Of a stretch of 64,000 nt of DNA, positions 1 to 7,985 are shown in pieces. Numbering within the stretch: position 1 is the stretch's first letter; every line of letters begins with the position of its first letter. A program made the translations under genes and the position numbers. The notes beneath the pieces are model-generated. The model did no database searches. It saw nothing but the letters and a program-made list of their open reading frames with translations, and was not told the origin of the DNA. The stretch lies in the NCBI GenBank assembly GCA_004322275.1, contig SCTA01000007.1:1-64000 (forward strand). Direction: 5' to 3'. This DNA is from a bacterium. Its GTDB lineage: Bacteria > Desulfobacterota > Deferrisomatia > Deferrisomatales > BM512.

Positions 1-15
1 TGCCTCGCGCTCCTA

Positions 16-510
16 GCCACCTTTTGAGTGAGCAAAAGGTGGCCCAAAACTCAGCCCGGACCCGTCGCTCGCGCTTTAAAAAGCGCGACCACTTCGTTCC
101 GGCTGGGCCGTACGGGGCACTCGCTCCGCTAAGACCCCGCGCCGGCCCGACGCCTACACTCGTTGCGCCGCGTACGGGCCCCGAGAAGGACGAAGTGAAG
201 GCTCGTCCAAAAACGAGATTATGAAATGTTTTTGGACTCGAAGGTAGGTTGTCTACACGGATTCTGGAATAGTTGCAAACAAACTACCTTCGAGCAAGTG
301 AGCAACAATTACCTTGCTCATTTGCGAGCCTTCTTTTCGTTCCCCACGCTCTCCGGTGCCCAGCGAGTGAGAGAGCGAGGGTGTTCCGAGCGCGCCATGA
401 GCCCGTGGCGATTTGCGCGCTCGCCGAGCGACGAACGAGCGAGCTTTGGGCACAAAGGGAGCGCGCCTTTCTTCTCCCCCATCTTCTTTTGGCGCTAAAA
501 GAAGATGGGG
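16..510. repeat. Palindrome-rich intergenic DNA (1-724), no credible gene
   Basis: The first 724 bases hold no gene I can support. Three perfect palindromes are visible: a 10-bp stem with 8-nt loop at 16-43, a 9-bp stem with 2-nt spacer at 69-88, and a 14-bp stem with 6-nt loop at 477-510 (arms 477-490 and 497-510). None is followed by a T-run, so they are not typical terminators. The short overlapping reading frames on both strands are Arg/Ser/Pro-rich and lack ribosome binding sites. From about 540 the DNA turns AT-rich and leads into the next gene; an 8-bp inverted repeat lies at 640-647/666-673. The block looks like a dispersed intergenic repeat element, but its family cannot be named from one copy. 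Confidence 0.5.
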
Positions 511-724
511 TCCGGGCGCGGGGCGGATAGCCCCGCAACCATAGAATTACATTAAGGTTTTTATTATTTGGTTGGCGAGTAGCCCTATACACTACTAATA
601 GATTGAGAACAGTAAAAAAATCATATACAATCGCTTTAAAATTACAACATTGTCATGGTAGTTTTTTGTAATTGTTGGCAATATCTTCGCCCTAACAACT
701 TACAAAATTTTATTAGGATGTAAA

Positions 725-1819
725 ATGCATATTGTAAAAAAAATATTAGATGAGGTAGGGAGAAAATTAAAAAGCAAATATAGTGTTTACGTCAATCCCG
801 ATGAATTGAAACAATTACAAGAACCTCTTGAATTTGAAGAAGGCAAGCTATGCAGGGGAAAATTTGAAAAACGCCAAGAGACATCAATAGATATCATAGA
901 AAAAATATTAGATATCCATGGGAAGGGAGATATTGTTAAATTTTTAGGAAAACTTGCAAAGATTGAGCCTAAAATCCAAGATTTGCAACCATGGGTCAGA
1001 GACCACGTCGTTCATGCAATCAACACATTTCTTTTGGGCGTCTATTTTTTAGAAACTGTAGATTTCCCCACACCTGAACAATCACGCTTTGACTATCCAT
1101 TCATGTGGAAGCTATGTGGGCCAACGCATGATTTAGGGTATCCAGTGGAAATTGCCAAAAACATAGATGTCCAATTTACAAACGAATTAAACGACATAAT
1201 TAGGAAATCGGGTGCTCCTTCTCCGCAAGTCACATCAGACTTGTTGCCAACTAATCTCAACATGTTGTGTGGAGGCAGAGACTCAAATGCGCTTATACAA
1301 CAGAGATTAAGAGAATGGGGGCTAGATATAGATATTGATGATTACTATAATTGGCTAAATAATCAAAATAAAACCGATCATGGTGTTATAAGCGCTTTGG
1401 CTCAATTAAAAGTTGTAGATGCCATTTATTGTGCTAATAATCCAAATAGAAAAACTGAAGATGTTGTATCTAATGATTTTAATTATAATCAAACCAATTT
1501 TGATTTAGACATCGTATCGGCATCTTCTGCTCTGTTTATACATAACATTGAGAGCTCATATGCTGGGTTTAAACAAAAAATATCTTTTGAATTAGCGCCG
1601 TTGGCCTTTCTTCTGTTTTTATGCGATACTTTGCAAGAATGGGATCGGTACGCCGAAAACAGGCCTGTATATTCTGGAGAAGACTTCAACTTAGCTTGCA
1701 CCAGTAATTCAATCTCTATGTATATTCCTAAAGATATTGAGAAAAAAGTTTCTTCGATGTTGTCAAATAGGCTTGAAGGACTAACTATTTATATCAATGG
1801 GAATGTGGTAGTTAAGTAA
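725..1819 (+). CDS. HD-domain phosphohydrolase-like protein, AT-rich, probably acquired
   Basis: This 364-aa protein has the spaced His/Asp pattern of the HD metal-dependent phosphohydrolase superfamily: His94/His97 in a helix, the central His135-Asp136 in a PTHDLGYP motif, Asp218-His219 followed by Gly220, His273-Asn274, and a late Asp301 in the LCDTLQEWDR segment. HD proteins hydrolyse phosphoester bonds in nucleotides or other substrates; the substrate cannot be told here. There is no signal peptide or membrane segment, so it should be cytosolic. The gene is visibly richer in A+T and in AAA/ATT codons than every neighbour, and it sits between palindromic DNA and a broken ABC-transporter remnant, which points to horizontal acquisition. 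The ATG follows a weak purine stretch (TAGGATG) at close spacing. No partner gene accompanies it. Confidence 0.7.
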   Translation: MHIVKKILDEVGRKLKSKYSVYVNPDELKQLQEPLEFEEGKLCRGKFEKRQETSIDIIEKILDIHGKGDIVKFLGKLAKIEPKIQDLQPWVRDHVVHAINTFLLGVYFLETVDFPTPEQSRFDYPFMWKLCGPTHDLGYPVEIAKNIDVQFTNELNDIIRKSGAPSPQVTSDLLPTNLNMLCGGRDSNALIQQRLREWGLDIDIDDYYNWLNNQNKTDHGVISALAQLKVVDAIYCANNPNRKTEDVVSNDFNYNQTNFDLDIVSASSALFIHNIESSYAGFKQKISFELAPLAFLLFLCDTLQEWDRYAENRPVYSGEDFNLACTSNSISMYIPKDIEKKVSSMLSNRLEGLTIYINGNVVVK

Positions 1820-1847
1820 TAGGTTTTGACAATCAGAGGTAATCGCC

Positions 1848-2103
1848 TTACCCCTCTTCCCCCAGATACGCCTTTATGACCGCCGGGTTTTCTTTTATCT
1901 CCGCCGGGGGTGCCTTCGGCGATTTTCCGGCCGTAGTCGAGTACGTGGATGCGGTCGGAGATTGCACGACGCAGGTCGTGATTTTGCCCGCCCTGTTGGC
2001 TCCCTAGGAGGGTGATTATCTCCCCCTCGCCGACGCGGAGCGAGACGCCTTTGAGCGCCTCTATATTGCCGTAAAAAGTGTGAATCGACTCTATTTCGAG
2101 CAT
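1848..2103 (-). pseudogene. Chimeric livF (N-terminus)-livG (C-terminus) remnant
   Basis: Read on the minus strand, an ATG at 2103 opens a LivF-like ABC ATPase start (MLEIESIHTFYGNIEALKG), the high-affinity branched-chain amino-acid importer ATPase. It runs to the Walker A region, where a one-base shift near 2002-2006 is needed to read ANRAGKITT. It then passes directly into the C-terminus of a different subunit, LivG (SDRIHVLDYGRKIAEGTP). A second shift near 1901-1912 is needed to read the LivG ending IKENPAVIKAYLGEEG and its TAA at 1848-1850. Only about 85 of some 240 codons survive; the signature motif, Walker B and H-loop are absent. In intact operons livG precedes livF, so a livF-to-livG join is the order expected at a tandem-duplication junction rather than after a simple deletion. 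The piece is not functional. Confidence 0.8.
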
Positions 2104-2295
2104 CTTTACCCGCTGTTTTAAAACATCGTGAAGAGGCGATACTAAAACTCCACGGTGAGAGCGTCAACCCTCAGAGCCCGGAAAGGGACTTTAACTGAGA
2201 AAAATGATAAAATCGCATTGCCAAAGGGAGTTTTCTCTCATAAAATAAAAACGTGCGGTATGTTTGATTCATTACCCTTACAGACGGCGTCTAAC

Positions 2296-2799
2296 ATGAG
2301 CGACTTCAAGAATCTGCAAGGCGAAGAGAAACCCTCACAGGTTTTTTCCCCTCCGAAAGGTTACGAGCCCTTCGAGAGCGTGAACTATTGCGGCCTGCGC
2401 GCCGTGAACGTCCGCTATTTCGTTGAGGCCGAGGGGTTTCCGCCCCTCCTCGTCGGAAAGGGAAGAACGCCGCAGGTATGGCTCGCCAAACTGACCGAAG
2501 ACCCGCACGAGCCCTGGCAGTGGGCCGTCTCCGGCAACATCGCGGAAGACCCGGCTTTCAAGGTCAGGACCGACGACGTAAAAAGATCCGTCTCCGTCAA
2601 GAGAAGGGGCATACCCATCCTCACCGCCAGAGTCGGCCCCTTCAACGTCCTCACCGTCGATTACATCGATCTGCGGCCGATAGGCATCTACATCCACGGG
2701 GAAAACGGCGCGCTTTTCGCCTGCGACAACAAGATGTCGAATTGTGCGTATATGAACGTTCAGAACGTTTTCGACATCGGACCGCCACCTAAGAACTGA
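2296..2799 (+). CDS. Hypothetical protein of 167 aa
   Basis: I do not recognise this protein. From the ATG at 2296 it is 167 aa, soluble, with no signal peptide or membrane span. The C-terminal two thirds is well formed and globular in composition: it contains RTPQVWLAKLTEDPHEPW, a GIPILTARVGPFNVLTVDYI stretch with alternating hydrophobics that suggests beta strands, and a short Cys-containing tail (ACDNKMSNCAYMN). The frame is open further upstream to about 2155, with an alternative ATG at 2257, but no start has a convincing Shine-Dalgarno sequence and the upstream codons look non-coding. Base composition matches the GC-rich neighbourhood. A terminator lies downstream at 3086-3111, consistent with a one-gene transcript. 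Confidence 0.55.
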   Translation: MSDFKNLQGEEKPSQVFSPPKGYEPFESVNYCGLRAVNVRYFVEAEGFPPLLVGKGRTPQVWLAKLTEDPHEPWQWAVSGNIAEDPAFKVRTDDVKRSVSVKRRGIPILTARVGPFNVLTVDYIDLRPIGIYIHGENGALFACDNKMSNCAYMNVQNVFDIGPPPKN

Positions 2800-2960
2800 C
2801 CACCCGGCTTCCTATTTCCGACGGCTTCGGCTTTTGCCGCAGAGCATCGTCGCTTCTCGGTCGCGCTCCTCGCCGTATAAACGATACTGTCTTCGTCGCG
2901 CTCGCTACGGGCTCCTTGCCTCGCGCCAAAATCCTGTGCCGTAGAGAAAACAAAGAACAC

Positions 2961-3033
2961 GTCATTCCCGCGCAGGCGTGAATCCAGCGTCTTTTACGGT
3001 CTCGTAGGATGTGTTAGAGCAGCGTAACGCATC
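2961..3033. repeat. Two REP-like dispersed repeats in the 2800-3223 gap
   Basis: The 424-base gap before the next gene has no supportable ORF. It contains two short palindromic units of kinds that are dispersed in many proteobacterial genomes: an ATTCCCGCGCAGGCGTGAAT unit at about 2964-2983, and an imperfect 9-bp palindrome at 3008-3016/3025-3033 (GATGTGTTA against TAACGCATC). The second unit has a close relative at 62348-62368, in the opposite orientation. Both can fold as hairpins. Confidence 0.55.
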
Positions 3034-3085
3034 GATTGAAAGAGCCGTGGTCGGATTGAACAACGTGAAATCCGACAATTCACCC

Positions 3086-3111
3086 AGCCCCGCATCTTGC
3101 GGGGCTTTTTT
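3086..3111 (+). terminator. Rho-independent terminator
   Basis: A perfect 9-bp GC-rich stem (3086-3094 with 3098-3106), a 3-nt loop and a following run of six T define a strong intrinsic terminator on the plus strand. It would end transcription coming from the 2296-2799 gene and insulate the next gene. Confidence 0.85.
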
Positions 3112-3223
3112 GTTTTGGCGAAACGGAAGTTTTTTCATGCTCTGAATTGACCTTAAGGGAAACGATGGCATCCTTTTAAGCGTTGACGAAAATTTGCCGG
3201 TGAGATTGCGAAAGGGGTAAAAA

Positions 3224-4519
3224 ATGAAAAAATTTTTCAGCAGCGTCGTCTTTTTGCTGTGCGTTTTCCTGCTGTTTCCGGCTTTGGCGAGCGCCCAGTC
3301 CACCCTCGACAAGATAAAGGCCAAGGGAGTCATCGTCGCGGGGGTTCTGAACGATTCTCCTCCCTTCAGCTTTATTGACATCAACGGCGCGATAATCGGT
3401 CTCGACCCCTCCTACCTCACGGCGGTCGCGGCCAGGCTCGGAGTCTCCCTTCAGCTCGTGGCGGTAAATCCTTCGGACCGCCTCAAGGCGCTTCTCGAAG
3501 GCCAGGTCGACATCCTCGCCGGAAACCTCACCCGCGACCCGGTTCGCGGCCTCGCGATGGATTTTTCGAAGACCTACCTGATCACGGGGCAGGGGTTTCT
3601 GGGCAGAAAAGGCGAGGTGAAGGAATTAAAGGATATTTTCGGCAAGAAACTCGGCGTCGTGGTGGGAACTCCCTCGGAAACCTGCGCCAGAAACGTCTGC
3701 GTCAACGTGGACATAGTGCCCTTCGACAACTACGGTCAGGCGCTGGCGGCGCTGGTAAACAGGGAGATCGTTGCGATAAGCACCGATCAGGCGATACTGG
3801 CCGATCTGATGCAGGCCCTGCCCTCGGACGAATTCGAGATTTCCGACCTCCTGATATCCGAGCAGCATTACGTTTTCGGCGCGAGAAAGGGCGATACCGC
3901 CTTTCTTGACAGGATAAATTCGATTATCGACGAGCTGGACAAGAGCGGCGAGGCGGATTCAATCTGGAACAAGTGGTTCACGCAAATAGGCGACCGCCCT
4001 CCGGCCGCCTACGGGTCGATAGTCAGAAAGGCCGCCAAACCCCCGCGCTATCTCGCCGTCGGCCTCAGCGGCTCTTTCATTCCCAAAGCTGTCGTCGCCG
4101 TCTACAACCTCGACGGTGATTTCATCGGCAACGGACAGGTCTCGTCGGTAATCGGCGACCAAGTCTATCTCGACGTCGATACGCCGATATACCAGCTTGT
4201 CATGCCGGGTTTTCTGGTAACCCAGAATGTCTCCACCGAGGTCGCCAAGAAGCTCACCTCCCACAAGGAGGGGGCGCTGCAGGCGGTAAAGGAACAGTCC
4301 GAGAAGGACGCGGCGGAGATTCAGGCCCGTATCGAAAAGGAAGGCGACGAGAAGATTAAAAGGGATCAGGAGATGTCGATGGAGAGAGAACGGAACAGGA
4401 TGCAGATAGAGCGCGAGAGAAGGCTGTACTTCATGCAGCTTCGGCTGCTTCGCAACATTCCGTCCTCCCGTTTCGGCGGTTCCGGCGAACTCCGTATTTT
4501 CAGGGGCGTTGAAGAGTAA
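3224..4519 (+). CDS. Periplasmic solute-binding protein (SBP_bac_3 type) with C-terminal coiled-coil extension
   Basis: The 431-aa product begins with a clear signal peptide (about 1-24, ending in ASA) and then a family-3 extracellular solute-binding domain (about 28-255), of the kind that delivers amino acids or similar polar ligands to ABC importers. Recognisable features are KGVIVAGVLNDSPPFSF near the mature N-terminus and a Cys pair (ETCARNVCVNV) around residue 160. Typical family members end near 260 aa. This one continues with a beta-rich segment (about 270-340) and a highly charged Glu/Lys/Arg helix (about 345-410) that should form a coiled coil. No permease or ATPase gene lies nearby, so it is an orphan; a sensory or scaffolding role is as likely as import. 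The start is supported by GGGG a few bases upstream of the ATG. Confidence 0.75.
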   Translation: MKKFFSSVVFLLCVFLLFPALASAQSTLDKIKAKGVIVAGVLNDSPPFSFIDINGAIIGLDPSYLTAVAARLGVSLQLVAVNPSDRLKALLEGQVDILAGNLTRDPVRGLAMDFSKTYLITGQGFLGRKGEVKELKDIFGKKLGVVVGTPSETCARNVCVNVDIVPFDNYGQALAALVNREIVAISTDQAILADLMQALPSDEFEISDLLISEQHYVFGARKGDTAFLDRINSIIDELDKSGEADSIWNKWFTQIGDRPPAAYGSIVRKAAKPPRYLAVGLSGSFIPKAVVAVYNLDGDFIGNGQVSSVIGDQVYLDVDTPIYQLVMPGFLVTQNVSTEVAKKLTSHKEGALQAVKEQSEKDAAEIQARIEKEGDEKIKRDQEMSMERERNRMQIERERRLYFMQLRLLRNIPSSRFGGSGELRIFRGVEE

Positions 4520-4546
4520 AAAAAGCAGCTTCTCTCACGAAGAACT

Positions 4547-4833
4547 TGAAAGGGTGCGTCTCGGGCGCGCCCTTTCAGGCTGTTGACAAAGTCATTTGTG
4601 GCGAAAAGAGAAGTTTTCCGCACAAAAAACAGAACAATAAGGGAGCAACAGGTCAACAGACTGAGATTGCGGCAAACACAGTATTTTCTTCGAGAACAAG
4701 GAAGGCGAGGAAAATGACCGGAGGAATACTCCTTTGTATTTTGAGGATCGTTTTTTGAGCCTGACGAAGTAAATCGGAGAAAAGACGAAGTTTGTCAGCA
4801 ATCTGAAAGGGTGCGTCTCGGGCGCGCCCTTTT
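4547..4833. repeat. Repeat unit: two identical hairpins bracketing 228 bp with imperfect inverted ends
   Basis: A 29-base sequence occurs twice in direct orientation, at 4547-4575 and 4804-4832. Each copy folds into a 12-bp stem (one G-T pair) around a TCTCGGG loop; the second is followed by TTTT and could act as a terminator. Just inside the hairpins lie imperfect inverted ends, 4576-4592 and 4788-4805, matching at about 13 of 18 positions. The interior has no credible ORF. It looks like a non-autonomous mobile element or a structured RNA unit that fills the gap between the solute-binding protein and the convergent minus-strand gene. Confidence 0.6.
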
Positions 4834-4865
4834 CCGTTTAAATGCGGTAATTCGATGCCGCCGGT

Positions 4866-6668
4866 TCAATACCCGTATTTTCGCGCTTCCGCATAGTACC
4901 TTTCGGCTTCGGCGGGCCGTCCGCGCGAGGCCAGCTCGTCTCCGGCGAACCTAAGGGCTCCGGCAAGGCCGTTCGGGTAACGCGACAGGGCCGAGAGCAC
5001 CTCCGGGTTGCCGGGCCAGCGGCGGTAGTTTTCAATCCATTTCAGCGTGGCGCCAAGCCCGTCGCCCTTGGCGGACATGGCCTTCGCCGCGTAGATGGAA
5101 GCACCCTCGTCACCGGGAGAATCGGCAAGAACCAGATTCGCCACCCGAAGCGCGTTGTCGTAATCCCGCGAGTTCAGGTAGGCCGCTATAAGGCGTCCGG
5201 CGAGATCGGGGTAAAGAGGGTCGATTTCGAAGGCACGATTATAGTAGAGGGCTGCTTCCCGGGGGAGCCCCACGGATTGTTTAGCCTGGCCGATTCCGTT
5301 CTTCGCCATGGCGCTTTTGCCGCCGGAGTCTTTATCTACCTGGGTGAAGAGAGTGAGGGAGTCTTTCCAGTATCCCGCCCAAACGAAAGAAGACCAGAAA
5401 AGCGGTGCGGCTACCACAAGGGCAGTCAAAGCCCTGACGGTTTTGTGAACGTTCAGGCGCGCGGCGAGCCTGTCCGCCCCCCAGACGAAGGCTACGGCTA
5501 CTCCCATATGAGGAATGTAACTGAAGCGGTCGGAGAAAAGCTGAAGGCCGGCGGGCAGTATCCCGCTGTTTGGGAGAAGGGCGGCGAGATACCAGAACCA
5601 GCCGAAGGCGAATTCGGGAACCTTTTCAGCATATTTTACGGCTAAAAAGGAGGTTGCGGCTATAAAGAGATACCCCGCTGCCGCCAGAGCTGTCGCCAGA
5701 GGATCGAGAGGCATGGAAGCCTGCATGAAGAGGCCCGAGGGCCAGAAAGTCCGCCAGAGATAGAAAAGATACGCCCTGGGCAGGTTGGCCGCGCCGAAAA
5801 GCAGCCGATTCACCCCGCCCCGCGACTCGGGCATGGCCCCCTGTTGGGTGTAGAGGGTAAGGAGAGCGAAAACGATGGAGAGCGCGATAAAGGGCCATTT
5901 CTCGATAGCGAGTTTGAGAATCGCCTTCCTGCTTTCGCGCCACTTTCCTTCAGGAAAGCGTTTCAGGGGCCAGAAGTCAATGATGAGGAGCACGGGCGGG
6001 AGGATTATCAGCACCGGCTTCGCCATGCAGCCCAAAAGAGCCAGCCCGAAAGCCGCCGCCAGCCACACCTTCCGCTCTGTCTTGGTGTAGCGGACCCAGG
6101 AAAGAAGGGTGAGGAGGAAGAAGAAGACAGCCAGCACGTCCTTCCTCTCCGTTATCCAGGCCACGGACTCCGTTCTCAGCGGATGAACGGTAAATAAAAG
6201 GGCTGCGAAAAAACTTTTGGCGGCTGAACCCGTAGAGTACCGGAGAAAGAGAAAAAAAAGACCGGCGTTCAGGGCCGCGAAAATGACGTTGGTCCGGTGA
6301 AAACCCCCGGGGATCGCGTCCCAAAGGCTTACGTCGGCCATGTAGGATATCCAGGTAACGGGTATCCAGAAACTGTCGTAGACCGTGGTGAAGGCGCTCC
6401 AGACTGCGGAGGCGGAGAGCCCGCCGTTTACCAGCGGGTTTTTGGTGGTGTAGTGGGCGTCGTCGAGATTAATCAGAGCGAAGTCGAAGGTTTTCCAGTA
6501 AATCGCAAAGGTCAGCGCAGCGAGAAAAACAAAGGCAAGCGCCGCCCAGTCCCATTCCGGCAGGCTGCCCTTGGCGGTCGGCGAGGTGGCTTCGTTTTCC
6601 CGGCATCCGGCCTTTCTTTCACAACTGACTTTTTTTGGTCGCATGGCTTCCTGCCGGCTTAAGCGCAT
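4866..6668 (-). CDS. TMTC-like GT-C membrane protein with TPR tail
   Basis: This 600-aa polytopic protein has the layout of bacterial relatives of TMTC/DUF1736 O-mannosyltransferases. A first membrane helix at about 43-62 is followed by an extracytoplasmic loop with an acidic pair (NLDDAHYTTKNP), as in GT-C enzymes that use polyprenyl-phosphate sugars, then the family motif FTVHPLRTESVAWITERKDVL. There are about ten membrane spans, and a periplasmic tetratricopeptide-like region of helical repeats covers about 455-600. The predicted role is transfer of a sugar to protein or another acceptor outside the membrane; donor and acceptor are unknown. It is the downstream partner of the MscS gene, 14 bp away. 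The ATG at 6668 lacks a ribosome binding site; an ATG at 6644, preceded by AGGAAG, is an alternative. A second family member is encoded at 50465-52048. Confidence 0.75.
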   Translation of the reverse strand: MRLSRQEAMRPKKVSCERKAGCRENEATSPTAKGSLPEWDWAALAFVFLAALTFAIYWKTFDFALINLDDAHYTTKNPLVNGGLSASAVWSAFTTVYDSFWIPVTWISYMADVSLWDAIPGGFHRTNVIFAALNAGLFFLFLRYSTGSAAKSFFAALLFTVHPLRTESVAWITERKDVLAVFFFLLTLLSWVRYTKTERKVWLAAAFGLALLGCMAKPVLIILPPVLLIIDFWPLKRFPEGKWRESRKAILKLAIEKWPFIALSIVFALLTLYTQQGAMPESRGGVNRLLFGAANLPRAYLFYLWRTFWPSGLFMQASMPLDPLATALAAAGYLFIAATSFLAVKYAEKVPEFAFGWFWYLAALLPNSGILPAGLQLFSDRFSYIPHMGVAVAFVWGADRLAARLNVHKTVRALTALVVAAPLFWSSFVWAGYWKDSLTLFTQVDKDSGGKSAMAKNGIGQAKQSVGLPREAALYYNRAFEIDPLYPDLAGRLIAAYLNSRDYDNALRVANLVLADSPGDEGASIYAAKAMSAKGDGLGATLKWIENYRRWPGNPEVLSALSRYPNGLAGALRFAGDELASRGRPAEAERYYAEARKYGY

Positions 6669-6682
6669 CAGTGAAAAAACGG

Positions 6683-7822
6683 TCAGCGGCTTTCTTCGAC
6701 GGGCGCTTTCGCCTTCTCTCCTACTCCGCCCTCTATCTTCACGGTATAGGTGGGATAGGCGAAGTCGAGGTCCATCGAGTCGAAGATGCGCTGTATCTCC
6801 CCAAGAACCTTGCTCCCGTACTGTGCGGAGGCGGGCCAGTCGGGCAACTTCACCTGAAACCAGACCCGAACGACCTTGGACTGCTTGTCCAGCCTGTCGA
6901 GATAGACGTAAGTCTGGCCGGGGATGACCTCGGGCTTTGCCAGAAGGTGCTCCTTTAACCTGGAGATGAGCTCTTCTATCTTATCGGCTTTTACCGCGTA
7001 GGGGAGGTCGAGATCCCACTTGTAGACGAATCTCGTTCGCCCGAAGTTGTTTTTCACCGCCTTGGTTATGAATTCGGCATTGGGGATCGTCACGATGGCG
7101 AGGTCGCTGGAAAGCTCCATCGAGGTGCGGAAGACGCCTATCTTTGTGACAGTTCCGGACCACTTTTCAAACTCTATGGCCTGCCCCTCGTCAAAGATTC
7201 CCGTGGAGTAGATGTACATTCTGCCTACGATGTTGGCGAGGGGGTCCTTTACGGCGAGGGCAAGGGCGATGCCGCCGATGCCGAGAGAGGCCCAGATCGC
7301 CTTCAGGTCCACGCCGAGGTTTGAAAGGGTGGTGAGGAGGGCCAGAAGGATGATGACCATCCCCGCGACCTCGCTGACCTGACGCTTTATCCGCGCCACC
7401 TGCCGGACAGTAGCGGCTATCTCGGCCTCGTCGGCTCCCTCCGCCGTTTTCTTTTTTACGTACTCTTCGGCCATCAGGTCGGCCCCGCCCCTGATCAGGC
7501 GGTAAGCCGCGACGAAGAAGGTGAAAACGACGCCCGCCGTCAGCGCCCGGTTGGTCCACAGGATAGCTTTCGGCGAAAGGACGAGTCCCTCCCTCGCGAG
7601 CGTCATGCCGCCGACGACGACCAGCCATACGGCGGGGCCTTTGACAGCGTCGATTATTACGTCGTCCCACTTCGATTCGGTCTTCTCGACCCATTTGGCA
7701 ACGTGCTTGAGGATTATCAGGCGGGCGATGCGCGCCGCCGCCCAGGCCCCCGCCACGAACCCGAGGAAGATGGCGTAGGCCGATACGGGATTGCCGTAAA
7801 ATTCGCTTTGCATGAAATCCAT
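6683..7822 (-). CDS. MscS-family mechanosensitive channel
   Basis: The 379-aa protein has several N-terminal membrane helices and the MscS core: pore-lining helix in GIGGIALALAVKDPLANIV (about 193-211), then the beta domain (GQAIEFEKWSGTVTKIGVFRT, with IPNAEFIT), then an alpha/beta C-terminal domain. MscS channels open under membrane tension and release solutes on hypo-osmotic shock; they sit in the inner membrane as heptamers. A long linker (VKKKTAEGADEAEIAATVRQ) joins the early helices to the pore domain. It starts a minus-strand operon with the GT-C protein and is divergent from the tetR-RND operon across a 163-bp gap. Confidence 0.9.
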   Translation of the reverse strand: MDFMQSEFYGNPVSAYAIFLGFVAGAWAAARIARLIILKHVAKWVEKTESKWDDVIIDAVKGPAVWLVVVGGMTLAREGLVLSPKAILWTNRALTAGVVFTFFVAAYRLIRGGADLMAEEYVKKKTAEGADEAEIAATVRQVARIKRQVSEVAGMVIILLALLTTLSNLGVDLKAIWASLGIGGIALALAVKDPLANIVGRMYIYSTGIFDEGQAIEFEKWSGTVTKIGVFRTSMELSSDLAIVTIPNAEFITKAVKNNFGRTRFVYKWDLDLPYAVKADKIEELISRLKEHLLAKPEVIPGQTYVYLDRLDKQSKVVRVWFQVKLPDWPASAQYGSKVLGEIQRIFDSMDLDFAYPTYTVKIEGGVGEKAKAPVEESR

Positions 7823-7924
7823 AAATCCGCCTCCAAACTATAAATTCCCTGGAGGAGAGATTAATCACCGGGAGCGCCGTTGGCAAGCTATTTGGGTAAC
7901 CGCCGAAGACCGGAAAAATGGTCG

Positions 7925-7963
7925 TTGACCGTTTAAAACAACTGATTTAATCTATCGATTAAA
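7925..7963 (+). promoter_or_regulatory. Candidate promoter and TetR operator of the efflux operon
   Basis: A TTGACC box at 7925-7930 lies about 16 bp from a TTAATC/TTTAAT box. Overlapping the latter is an inverted repeat TTTAATC-TATC-GATTAAA (7946-7963), 22 bp before the TTG start of the TetR gene. Its position suggests autoregulation by that TetR protein. This is inference from symmetry and location only. Confidence 0.45.
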
Positions 7964-7985
7964 ACACTCTGAAGGGAGAGCCATA

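Noticed and set aside
24-592. Several overlapping short ORFs on both strands in the first 600 bp
   Set aside because: They are low-complexity, have no ribosome sites, overlap one another and arise from palindromic GC-rich DNA.
1820-2110. A complete ABC ATPase gene
   Set aside because: Only the LivF start and LivG end remain, with two frameshifts and no Walker B or signature motif.
4546-4758. A 70-codon ORF inside the hairpin-bracketed unit
   Set aside because: It begins within the hairpin repeat, lacks a ribosome site, and has a composition unlike that of a protein.
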